Notes: a model not told the origin generated them from the sequence alone. A DNA stretch of 7,929 nucleotides from Pseudomonadota bacterium (GCA_023460615.1 JAEWPL010000266.1:1-7929); one strand, 5' to 3'; counted from the stretch's first letter, positions 1 through 6,192 are shown. Numbers and translations are program-made.

Positions 1-147
1 AATGCAGCTATCAACTTAAAAGAAAAGATGAAACAGACTTTAATAGGTGGAGTTACCGCCGAATTTATGCGCGTGGATCCCCATCGTTTGAACGAAGATT
101 TAGCAATAAATCAAGTAAAAGCGATGGATTATGAAGCGCGAATTTAG
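1..147 (+). CDS. tnpB: C-terminal end of a TnpB-type protein (IS200/IS605 group), 5' end outside window
   Basis: The frame is open from base 1 to a TAG at 145-147, followed at once by TAA, and gives 48 residues. It begins NAAINLKEKMKQ, which matches the segment right after the last catalytic Asp of the RuvC-like nuclease in TnpB/OrfB proteins (typically D-x-NAA-x-N). The Asp itself would lie just left of the window. The remaining tail is the variable C-terminal extension seen in this family. TnpB is an RNA-guided nuclease that works with an omega-RNA made from the 3' end of its own gene and the element's right end. Whether the upstream part is intact, and whether a tnpA lies nearby, cannot be seen. 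The call rests on one short motif; a related Fanzor/TnpB-like or other OrfB transposase tail would look the same. Confidence 0.68.
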   Translation, partial: NAAINLKEKMKQTLIGGVTAEFMRVDPHRLNEDLAINQVKAMDYEARI

Positions 148-203
148 TAAAAGGGTGAGTAAGCCTACTTCACTGTAGACTTATAAACTTTTTATAGATC
201 TAA
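148..203 (+). other. Possible IS right end / omega-RNA 3' region with two hairpins
   Basis: Between the TnpB stop and the ATPase remnant lie two adjacent inverted repeats. The first has arms AAGCCTAC (161-168) and GTAGACTT (175-182) with one mismatch and loop TTCACT. The second has arms TATAAA (182-187) and TTTATA (191-196) with a 3-nt loop. IS200/IS605 elements carry subterminal hairpins at their ends, and the omega-RNA runs through this region into the flanking DNA. The exact element boundary is not visible; homology to the ATPase family starts at about 204-210, so it should lie before that. This is inference from position. Confidence 0.4.
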
Positions 204-1520
204 ACTAACGGTAAGCGCTATCTTCTAAATACTCTTTTTAAAACTCACCTTTTAAAATTAGGTGTTCCTTTAGATCATATCCTCTTTATTGATCTTGAAG
301 ATCCTGTAAACGATAAACTTAAAGATGGACTTTCACTTTATAATTTTGTTAAAGAAAGACTTAAGCTTAATACTAATACTCAAGCTCACTGCTATTTGTT
401 TATCGCTGAAATTACAAAGCTTAAAGACTTTGAAAGTGTCCTTAATGGTCTTATGAAATTTTCAAATCTTGATCTTTATGTGACCTCATCTGTAAGTTTT
501 GGCATTACAACTGAGGTTGATACACAGTTTAGAGGTAGAGGTGAGGAGATCAAAGTCTTTCCACTTACTTTAAAAGAACTTTCTGATAACAATACTGCAA
601 TTGATTTTAAGCAGCTTCTAAAAGACTATCTAATCTTCGGAGGACTTCCTAAAGTCTACTCTTTTAAAAGTGTTCTTGAAAAACAGCAGTATCTTAAAAC
701 TATAGTGTTTGAAAACCTTCTAAAGGAAATAGATAAGCTAAGAGCTTTAAAAGCAGACCATGCTCTTAAAGCTGATGATCTTAAGGCTTCTAAAGAAAAA
801 GCTTACACACCTGTAATTACAGCTACTCTTTTTAAAGACATACTTAAATTTTTAGCAAATACATTAGGCTCATTAACCAATCATAGTAAGATATGCAAAC
901 TGTTAGTTAATGAGCCTCACGATAGCTCGTATCTTAAGCTTAAACCAAAATGTGTAGAGTCCTTAGTTGACCTACTTAAAGAGCTTTTTATTATCGATAC
1001 ATCAAAGCTTTACGATATAAAAGAAAAGTCCTACAAAAGAGCTTTTAAGCCTTACTTTTTAGATTTTGGAATTCTAAATGCCATATTAGATTTTAAAGCA
1101 GACTTTGAAATGAACTCTTTATCCTCTTGTGACAGTGACACAGACGATGATAAGAACGCCTATCAACAAAGACTTTTAGAAAACCTTATTTTCAACGAGC
1201 TGTTAGCAAGAAACATTTTAGTCGATGTAGGAGAAATTACTGTTTTCAAAAAGTATGAACAAAAATGGCTAAGACAAAAGCTTGAGATAAGCTTTGTGGT
1301 TCACAAATTTAGCAGAAGATACTATCTTAAGGTAGCCACAGGCTACTCTGTTGAAGATTACTATAATGAAGAGAAAAGCTGTCTTTGTGCTATCAGAGAT
1401 TTCTTTAAAAAGCTAATTATTACATCAGACACCGTGCTTCCATATCAAGACGAGAAAGGTTTGATATTTATGGGACTTGAGGATTTTATCTTAGATAAAA
1501 ACAGCTTAAATTTTTTCTAG
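204..1520 (+). pseudogene. 5'-truncated, probably inactive DUF4143-type AAA ATPase
   Basis: The frame is open from just after an in-frame TAA (201-203) to TAG at 1518-1520, 438 codons, with no convincing start. The usual family order is visible: a P-loop remnant GKRYLLNTLF (from 210), a Walker B region LFIAEI (396-413), the arginine-rich RGRG segment near 530-541, FGGLP near 638, and a C-terminal DUF4143 domain (GSLTN near 870, LLENLIFNELL near 1179, EISFV near 1284, YYLKVA near 1323). Family members normally have GK[ST], F-I-D-E-I and E-x-D-F-V; here these read GKR, FIAEI and EISFV, so the Walker A Ser/Thr, Walker B Asp and nuclease-like Asp are all replaced. Roughly 25-35 N-terminal residues are missing, right where the TnpB element ends. 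No internal stops or frameshifts are seen, so decay is by substitution. A TTG at 396 would open a 374-residue protein but has no ribosome binding site and starts inside the Walker B strand. Apparently frequent AGA and CTT codons contrast with the por genes. Confidence 0.8.
741..791 (+). repeat. Degenerate ALKAD-type repeat inside the ATPase remnant
   Basis: The translated frame shows ALKAD, HALKAD and DLKAS in a row, a lysine-rich helical repeat of 5-6 residues per unit. It lies between the ATPase core and the DUF4143 domain. I do not recall such a repeat in typical family members, so it may be a local tandem expansion in a gene no longer under selection. Confidence 0.45.
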
Positions 1521-1530
1521 AAGGCTAAGA

Positions 1531-1553
1531 GGTTAGTTTTGGTGGTTAGTTTT
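1531..1553. repeat. Short direct repeat, two copies of GGTTAGTTTT
   Basis: GGTTAGTTTT occurs at 1531-1540 and again at 1544-1553, 13 bp apart, just downstream of the ATPase remnant. No convincing terminator hairpin for either strand is visible in 1521-1639; the best pairing is TCTGAT (1561-1566) with ATCAGA (1585-1590), too weak to call. Confidence 0.35.
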
Positions 1554-1639
1554 TAAGAGATCTGATAAAAACCAAATGAGCTAAATCAGACCTGTTTCAG
1601 TGGGCTATGACAGATTGACTAATACCTTAGTAATTAAGT

Positions 1640-1819
1640 CTATTTTCGATGGGACTTTACTTTATGCTTTAAAGCCTGCTCTTTTATTAGAGCTCTTTTT
1701 TCTAAGATCTCTTTTAACTTGCCGTTTTCAAGCTTTTTTTGCTCTTTTAAAGCATTATAGGTAGTACCAATAATGAACATTATTGGTACTAGGATGATAA
1801 GAAGAATCGAAAAAGACAT
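1640..1819 (-). CDS. Small membrane-anchored protein, 59 residues, unrecognised
   Basis: ATG at 1819-1817 and TAG at 1642-1640 give 59 residues. Residues 3-18 (FSILLIILVPIMFIIG) form one hydrophobic segment at the very N-terminus. Residues 20-59 are charged, lysine/glutamate-rich and probably helical (NALKEQKKLENGKLKEILEK), ending in a basic tail HKVKSHRK. A single-span inner-membrane protein with a cytoplasmic coiled coil is the natural reading, though topology is inferred. The start lies 4 nt after the stop of the CGYC oxidoreductase gene, with no good ribosome binding site of its own, so translation is probably coupled. It is the last gene of the exporter-oxidoreductase operon. The shape recalls PspB-like or other small accessory membrane proteins, but I do not recognise a family. 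Confidence 0.6.
   Translation of the reverse strand: MSFSILLIILVPIMFIIGTTYNALKEQKKLENGKLKEILEKRALIKEQALKHKVKSHRK
1762..1791. repeat. Perfect 14-bp inverted repeat inside the small membrane protein gene
   Basis: Arms TAGTACCAATAATG (1762-1775) and CATTATTGGTACTA (1778-1791) are exact reverse complements separated by AA. In RNA this gives a 13-bp stem with a tetraloop. It lies in the codons for LVPIMFIIGTT, near the start of the small gene. No U-tract follows on either strand, so it is not an ordinary terminator; an mRNA stability element or a protein-binding dyad are options. Confidence 0.75.
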
Positions 1820-1823
1820 GACT

Positions 1824-2540
1824 TTAGTCTTTTAGAAGCTCTGTTAAAGTATCGTAACTTGTGATTGCACCACGATACTCCTCGCCGTCAATGAGTAGAT
1901 ATGGAGTACCTGCAATCTTAAGTTTCATACTCTCATCAATATAACGACCAATTTGTTTTTGTGGTTGCATATTCTTCATTTGAGTAACCACATCGACCCA
2001 CTTAATATCTAAGGACTCTACTAGATCTTGTACTGCTTTAAGAGAGCTATCTACAAGACCTGGTTGCATAAAATGCTGATGGAACTTAAAGTACTTGTGA
2101 GGTGCTAGGTTAAACACAGCTTGACCTATGATAGCAAGTTGCTTTGATTCCTCTTTAACCACAGGAATATTTACATAAACAATCTGTACATCAAAGTCAT
2201 TGATAGCCTTTTCAAATAAAGGCTCCATAACTTTACAATAGCCACAATTGTAATCGTAAAACTCAATGATGTAGTGTTTAGCTTTAGGAGAGCCTAAAGA
2301 CGGAATTGAACGGTCGTGTCTAAACTGCTCTACTAACTGTTTACGATGATCTAAAGCTTTTTGAGTTTCTTGCTCTTCAAGTTTTTTTAAGGCTTTAACA
2401 ATGATCTCAGGATGAGTACTTACATACTCATCAATAATTGATTCGACCTCAGCTTTAGTAAGTTCTTGAGCTTGAGCATTAAACAATACACCAGCTGACA
2501 ATAGCACTGATAAAAATAAAGAGCTTACTTTTACTGACAT
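1824..2540 (-). CDS. Periplasmic DsbA/ScsC-like thiol:disulfide oxidoreductase
   Basis: The 238-residue product starts with a signal peptide (residues 1-25; hydrophobic core LFLSVLLSAGVLF, likely cleavage after AQA), then a charged helical region (about 27-80) like the N-terminal oligomerisation domain of ScsC/Com1-type proteins, then a thioredoxin fold. The active site is CGYC at 99-102 in the context FYDYNCGYCKVMEP, and the cis-proline loop is GTPY (211-214), both needed for thiol chemistry. The long helical insertion between them fits the DsbA class. The role is oxidation or isomerisation of disulfides in exported proteins; which one cannot be told from sequence. ATG at 2540 overlaps the exporter gene by 10 bp and is preceded by an AGAGGAAA ribosome binding site (GAGG at 2551-2554). 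No partner DsbB/DsbD gene is in the window. Confidence 0.88.
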   Translation of the reverse strand: MSVKVSSLFLSVLLSAGVLFNAQAQELTKAEVESIIDEYVSTHPEIIVKALKKLEEQETQKALDHRKQLVEQFRHDRSIPSLGSPKAKHYIIEFYDYNCGYCKVMEPLFEKAINDFDVQIVYVNIPVVKEESKQLAIIGQAVFNLAPHKYFKFHQHFMQPGLVDSSLKAVQDLVESLDIKWVDVVTQMKNMQPQKQIGRYIDESMKLKIAGTPYLLIDGEEYRGAITSYDTLTELLKD

Positions 2541-3760
2541 TCTACACTTTCCTCTTTAATAGGGGCATTCTGCTCTGCTTTAACGTTAATTTTTAAAGCA
2601 ATAAATAAAAACAATAAAGCTATTATCGCACAGATAAATAGATTTAATCCGAGAGGTAGCATGGACTTTTCACCTAAAATTCCAACTAAAGGTGAAATTA
2701 GTGAGCCAATAGCAAAATACATCACACCAAAAATGCCAGAAGCAGCACCTGCTCCGCCACGTTTAAAACTCATGACGACGCCAAAGCCAGCTGTCTGTGA
2801 AAGTCCCATCATTGAGCAGTAGACAGCTAAAGCTGCAAGTACATAGATAAAAGATTCTGGCTTTACAAAGCTTATAGCAATTACTACAGCACCTGAGATT
2901 ATCATTAAGATGATGGAGATAATGACAACCTTAACCTCTGATAAACGTCTTGATAATCTACCTGCAAAAGGAGCTACTACGGTTACGCAAATAGAGATAA
3001 AGGCAAAGGTTAGAGAAAACTCAAAGGCACTAAATTCATAAATTCTCTGAAAGACAAAAGGACTTGCTGCAAGATAAGAGAAAAAGCCTGCCATAATAAA
3101 TGATAGTGACAATACAACTAACATGAACTTTAAGTTGAAGATATCCGTCTTCATTCTTTGAAGGGAGGCTTTAACAGACTTATCTCTTTTATCAATTGGT
3201 AAAGACTCTTTTACAAAAGCTTTTGCCATAATAAGCATTAAAATACCCCAAGCACAAAGGATGTAAAAGATATATACCCAGGAGACAAAGCTTAAGATTA
3301 GTGAACCTAAAAGTGGCGCTAAGATAGGTGCAAGTGAATTTATTGACATTAAAAAGGCCATAAATGAGGTTAACTCATGACCTTTATATAGATCACAGGC
3401 AATGGATCTTGTAAGTACGATACCACCTGATGCGCACATACCTTGAAGAACTCTAAAGAAAATAAATAAGGTAATGGTTGGTGCTATAGCACAGAAAAAG
3501 GAGCTTATTGCAAATAACACTAAGCTTATGATTAAAGGTTTAGTACGACCATAAGTATCAGATACTGGTCCTATAATGAGCTGTCCTAAAGCTAAACCTA
3601 AAAAAGATGCGGTAAGAGAGCTTTGAGCAAGTGAAGTGGTGGTATTAAAGGTATCTACAACTTGAGGTAAAGCTGGTAAATATACATCAGTACACATCGG
3701 TGCAAAGGCACAGAGCATACCTAAAGAAAAGACAAAGAAAATCGAAGTATTTTTAAACAT
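2531..3760 (-). CDS. Bcr/CflA-type MFS exporter (DHA1, 12 membrane spans)
   Basis: From ATG at 3760 the product has 409 residues, normal for the family. It begins MFKNTSIFF and shows the TM1 signature TDVYLPALP (24-32), typical of Bcr/CflA transporters, the motif A loop GPVSDTYGRTKP (64-75) between TM2 and TM3, and a motif C-like stretch LAPILAPLLGS (143-153) in TM5, which marks antiporter-type exporters. It should sit in the inner membrane and expel small molecules against protons; the substrate is unknown. The frame can be extended to a GTG at 3796, but that codon lies within the 5' arm of a strong hairpin and its AGGGG is directly abutting, so the ATG is preferred. However, the ATG has no clear ribosome binding site. 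The gene overlaps the oxidoreductase gene downstream, so the two are co-translated, an unusual pairing of exporter and disulfide enzyme. Confidence 0.88.
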   Translation of the reverse strand: MFKNTSIFFVFSLGMLCAFAPMCTDVYLPALPQVVDTFNTTTSLAQSSLTASFLGLALGQLIIGPVSDTYGRTKPLIISLVLFAISSFFCAIAPTITLFIFFRVLQGMCASGGIVLTRSIACDLYKGHELTSFMAFLMSINSLAPILAPLLGSLILSFVSWVYIFYILCAWGILMLIMAKAFVKESLPIDKRDKSVKASLQRMKTDIFNLKFMLVVLSLSFIMAGFFSYLAASPFVFQRIYEFSAFEFSLTFAFISICVTVVAPFAGRLSRRLSEVKVVIISIILMIISGAVVIAISFVKPESFIYVLAALAVYCSMMGLSQTAGFGVVMSFKRGGAGAASGIFGVMYFAIGSLISPLVGILGEKSMLPLGLNLFICAIIALLFLFIALKINVKAEQNAPIKEESVECQ

Positions 3761-3776
3761 GACAGGATATAAAATG

Positions 3777-3802
3777 ACAAAGGCGGCTTGCGCCACCCCT
3801 GT
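3777..3802 (-). terminator. GCAA-capped hairpin between regulator and exporter; terminator or attenuator
   Basis: On the minus strand GGTGGC (3797-3792), loop GCAA and GCCGCC (3787-3782) form a 6-bp stem with one G-U pair; it extends to 11 bp (3777-3802) if further G-U and A-U pairs are counted. It is followed by TTTGTCATTTTAT, a moderate U-rich tract. It begins about 20 nt after the regulator stop and ends about 17 nt before the exporter ATG. It could terminate the regulator transcript, or partly so, setting a ratio between regulator and exporter operon. No separate exporter promoter is evident. Confidence 0.55.
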
Positions 3803-3821
3803 AAATTAAAAATAAAACTGA

Positions 3822-4805
3822 TTACTTATTAGTAAGCTCATTTACTGCAGCTTCAACTTCGTCTTCATTTACCAGTACTAACTGACGAAGTTTGTCATCT
3901 AAGCTTGCAAACTCTTTTCCAAGTTTTAAAGAGTTTAGAGCATAGATTAACAAGGCTCTCTTTACTGGATGATCAAGCACACCATCCTTTGGTAGACCGT
4001 AATCAAGCTCGATAGCACGACGAGCTTTTTCATCAAGATTTGGATTTGCTTTTAACTTTAATAGAATGTTAGTGTTCCAATCTACATCATCAAAAGCTGA
4101 AGTTCCAACTTCCTTAAAGCCATTACCTACAGGATCAGGGAAACGGTCAGATGGAGCAACAATCTTAGGTACATCTGCCTTCTTTACACGAGATAAAACA
4201 TAATCTCTGAAATTGTGCTTAGTAAAGCAGTAAGCTCTCATATGCCAACGGATACCGTCAAAAGCAAAAGAATGAGGAGCAATTAAATAATCGTCATCTT
4301 TTTCACCATCTAAAGACTTGTACACAATGTGCACAGCCATCTTGCCACGAATAGCATCGATGATGTTGATTAAAGATTTATCGTCAATGATGCGCTTTGG
4401 TGGCTCTAGAGTTGCAATACCAACATCAGGAGTGTAACCAAAGAAGTTCTCGCTAGTAGAAAGTTTATCTCTTGCTACATTATAAAGATCATTTAAGATC
4501 ACATCGCTGTTACATAAGCTTGGGAAGATAGGTTTGAAGTCGTCAGTACGTAAATATCCCTTTTTACTGTTGTCATACTGAAGATTCTCTCTTGGAGGAT
4601 TAGCTTGTTTTACTAAAGACTTATAATAAGAAAGATCTAAAGATGACTGAGGGATTGAGATACCAAAGAAGTCTACAAGATCAGCACGATTGATTTTGCC
4701 ATCTACGCATAATCTAAAATCGATAAACTCGATACGTCGAGCTCTGCTCCATTTGCTTGCTAATTCCTTAATCTCATCTGACTGTTGTTCTTCTGTATTG
4801 CTCAT
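3822..4805 (-). CDS. CapW/BrxR-like WYL-domain transcriptional regulator
   Basis: The 327-residue product has an N-terminal winged helix (about 19-67: RIEFIDFRLCVDGKINRADL then FGISIPQSSLDLSYY) followed by NLQYDNSKKGYL (74-85), a pattern I associate with the CapW/BrxR group of repressors found beside CBASS, BREX and other phage-defence genes. The WYL domain follows (about 145-210) with YLIAPHSFAFDGIRWHMRAY, where the signature reads RWHMRAY, and a WCX-type C-terminal domain (about 240-320, with IELDYGL and VKRALLIYALNSLKL). Such proteins are dimers that bind inverted repeats and release DNA when the WYL domain senses a ligand, proposed to be nucleic-acid-like. ATG at 4805 has a good AGGTGAG ribosome binding site. 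No defence gene is recognisable nearby; the downstream exporter-oxidoreductase genes are the candidate targets. The family assignment is from remembered pattern and is moderately sure; the WYL call is firmer. Confidence 0.82.
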   Translation of the reverse strand: MSNTEEQQSDEIKELASKWSRARRIEFIDFRLCVDGKINRADLVDFFGISIPQSSLDLSYYKSLVKQANPPRENLQYDNSKKGYLRTDDFKPIFPSLCNSDVILNDLYNVARDKLSTSENFFGYTPDVGIATLEPPKRIIDDKSLINIIDAIRGKMAVHIVYKSLDGEKDDDYLIAPHSFAFDGIRWHMRAYCFTKHNFRDYVLSRVKKADVPKIVAPSDRFPDPVGNGFKEVGTSAFDDVDWNTNILLKLKANPNLDEKARRAIELDYGLPKDGVLDHPVKRALLIYALNSLKLGKEFASLDDKLRQLVLVNEDEVEAAVNELTNK

Positions 4806-4808
4806 TAT

Positions 4809-4815
4809 CTCACCT
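4809..4815 (-). promoter_or_regulatory. Ribosome binding site of the WYL regulator gene
   Basis: AGGTGAG on the minus strand lies 3 nt before the ATG (core AGGTG 5 nt away) and supports the start at 4805. Confidence 0.7.
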
Positions 4816-4860
4816 ACAATATGTAACTTAATTAAGACATTAATAATTATACAATATTAT

Positions 4861-4888
4861 ATAATATAATTTATATCTATGTTAACAA
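4861..4888 (-). promoter_or_regulatory. Candidate sigma-70 promoter of the WYL regulator gene
   Basis: On the minus strand TTGTTA (4888-4883) and TATTAT (4866-4861) are separated by 16 bp. The -35 hexamer overlaps the 12-bp palindrome ACAAAATTTTGT (4885-4896). Transcription would begin near 4853 with a leader of about 50 nt. The region is so AT-rich that other -10 hexamers are possible. Confidence 0.4.
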
Positions 4889-4896
4889 AATTTTGT
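4885..4896. promoter_or_regulatory. 12-bp perfect palindrome ACAAAATTTTGT at the regulator promoter
   Basis: The palindrome overlaps the candidate -35 element of the WYL regulator gene, where a bound repressor would block RNA polymerase. It could be part of the regulator's own operator. AT-rich DNA yields short palindromes by chance. Confidence 0.35.
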
Positions 4897-4897
4897 A

Positions 4898-4921
4898 ATT
4901 GTATAAAGCATTTTACACAAT
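4898..4921. promoter_or_regulatory. Candidate operator: 24-bp inverted repeat upstream of the regulator gene
   Basis: Arms ATTGTATAAA (4898-4907) and TTTACACAAT (4912-4921) match as inverted repeats with one mismatch around GCAT. It begins about 10 bp upstream of the candidate -35 element. WYL repressors of the CapW/BrxR kind bind imperfect inverted repeats in their own promoters, so this is a reasonable autoregulatory site, by inference. Confidence 0.45.
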
Positions 4922-5117
4922 ATTTTTTACCTTTTGCAATATCAAATTTTAAAATGTTGCGTAATTTGCAATCATTTTTTTAAGAATTGAACCTTAAGCT
5001 ACTAAACCTAAACAATCATCTGAATTGGTAGAAGCAAGACGATTATCTTCTACTACTAGAGACAAAAAGATCTTTAAAGTACCTAAAATTGATTTGCTAA
5101 AAGCTAAACTTTCAAAA
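4922..5117. other. Intergenic stretch with an orphan open frame, no recognised gene
   Basis: The whole gap between the two regulator genes is 312 bp (4806-5117); this part lies beyond the promoter and operator candidates. TTTGCAAT occurs at 4933-4940 and 4965-4972. On the plus strand a frame is open from 4998 to a TAA at 5130-5132 (44 codons, basic, ending KIDLLKAKLSKSHPL) with no ATG; it could be a gene remnant, antisense to the end of the ROK gene. An inverted repeat GTAGAAG (5028-5034) with CTTCTAC (5047-5053) has a 12-nt loop and no U-tract, so it is not a clear terminator for the ROK gene. Confidence 0.4.
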
Positions 5118-6125
5118 TCACATCCGCTCTAATTTCTCAAGACACAAACTTACCATACCAGAAACTGTATCTTCACGAAGATTGTCGGTAATTTCAATTT
5201 TAGGAAGCAAAGCCTCCTCTGCAGCTGTAGACAATCTCTTTTTAAGTCGGTCGATTAAACCTGGTTTAAGTGTTTCTGTATAGATAGCTACGTAACCTGG
5301 GTTTAACACGCACATCACCGCTCTAATGGTTCTAATGGCTAGATCGTCAGCTTGTAAAGTTTCTTGTGGTAATACACCTTCATCGTTATACATAGGGAAA
5401 TATCTAATCTCACCTGCCATACCGTCTTTACCTCGTAATACAGATCCGTTATAGCAGAAACCACAACCTGGAATTTTACCTGGCACTAGGATAATACCAC
5501 TTACACATTCTTGAACTTTACATCTTTTATAACAACCTAAGGTGGCAGCGTTAATATCAGTTTCAAAAAACACAGGAAGATTAAAGTTCTTAGTCATGTG
5601 TAAAGCTAATCTTTTAGATAAAGGATCATGACGAATTGCAGAGCCTACTCTGCCACCGACATCGTCAGATGGCATTGAAATACCAATAATAGAGATCTTT
5701 GGAAATTCATTGATAAAACGAGTAATACCTATCTTAAACTCATTAGTAAGAACCCCTAAGCTCTCCTCAATTAGCTCTTCTTTTCTTTTAATACATTCAC
5801 CAAATAAGTTATGTACGGTATAACCTACATACTTATGCCCAGAGCGTATATATACAGATAAAATAAGCATCAGCTTATTCATTTCGTTAAAGCGATAGGT
5901 GGTTGCAGGTCTGCCATTTGGAATGGAGCTTTTCTCCCCTTCAAGAACTTCACCTGAAGCGATAAGGTAAGATAACAGCTTGTTTAAAGTAACTACAGAT
6001 AAACTAGTTTTCTCTTTTAGTTTAGATACAGTACAAACTTGCTCTTGATGCAAAGCACGTCTTACTAGCTGTAAATTCTGCTTTCTAATTTGTTTAGAGG
6101 TAATGGTAGAACTGTTCTCAATCAT
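5118..6125 (-). CDS. ROK-family transcriptional regulator lacking the zinc motif
   Basis: The 335-residue product has an N-terminal winged helix (about 11-78; TSKQIRKQNLQLVRRAL, then SVVTLNKLLSYLIASGEV and the wing NGRPATTYRF) followed by a ROK sugar-kinase-like domain. The latter shows TDINAATLG (189-197), where ROK kinases have N-D-A-N-A-A-x-x-G, and PGCGFCYNGSVLRG with AGEI (237-240). The zinc-binding C-x-C-G-x-x-G-C-x-E motif of NagC/Mlc and true kinases is missing, and the usual His of the GEIGH motif is replaced (GEIRYF), so ligand sensing may differ or be lost. NagC/Mlc-type proteins repress sugar uptake genes and respond to phosphosugars or a partner protein. The ATG at 6125 has a weak AAGAG ribosome binding site. 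The gene diverges from porG-porA, suggesting, but not proving, that it regulates them. Confidence 0.85.
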   Translation of the reverse strand: MIENSSTITSKQIRKQNLQLVRRALHQEQVCTVSKLKEKTSLSVVTLNKLLSYLIASGEVLEGEKSSIPNGRPATTYRFNEMNKLMLILSVYIRSGHKYVGYTVHNLFGECIKRKEELIEESLGVLTNEFKIGITRFINEFPKISIIGISMPSDDVGGRVGSAIRHDPLSKRLALHMTKNFNLPVFFETDINAATLGCYKRCKVQECVSGIILVPGKIPGCGFCYNGSVLRGKDGMAGEIRYFPMYNDEGVLPQETLQADDLAIRTIRAVMCVLNPGYVAIYTETLKPGLIDRLKKRLSTAAEEALLPKIEITDNLREDTVSGMVSLCLEKLERM

Positions 6126-6146
6126 ATTAACTCTTTTATAATTAAG

Positions 6147-6167
6147 TTATTAAACCTAGTTAAATAA
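6147..6167. promoter_or_regulatory. Candidate ROK operator 1, next to the ROK start
   Basis: Arms TTATTAAAC (6147-6155) and GTTAAATAA (6159-6167) form an inverted repeat with one mismatch around CTA. The outer TTATT and AATAA ends resemble the AT-rich NagC/Mlc operator pattern. It overlaps the candidate -10 element of the ROK promoter, the right place for autorepression. Confidence 0.5.
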
Positions 6168-6192
6168 TAACTATTTTTTTTGATTGACGCAA
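6164..6192 (-). promoter_or_regulatory. Candidate promoter of the ROK regulator gene
   Basis: On the minus strand TTGCGT (6192-6187), a weak -35, and TATTAT (6169-6164), a good -10, are separated by 17 bp. The leader would be about 30-35 nt. The -10 element overlaps operator candidate 1. Confidence 0.4.

Noticed and set aside
1561..1590. Terminator for the small membrane protein gene (TCTGAT with ATCAGA)
   Set aside because: Six base pairs around an 18-nt loop with no following U-tract.
3761..3796. GTG start giving the exporter 12 more residues
   Set aside because: The codons lie in a hairpin, the purine tract touches the GTG, and the extension is not typical of Bcr/CflA proteins; kept only as an alternative.
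4854..4867. 14-bp palindrome of only A and T (ATATTATATAATAT)
   Set aside because: Low complexity in a very AT-rich promoter; likely chance.
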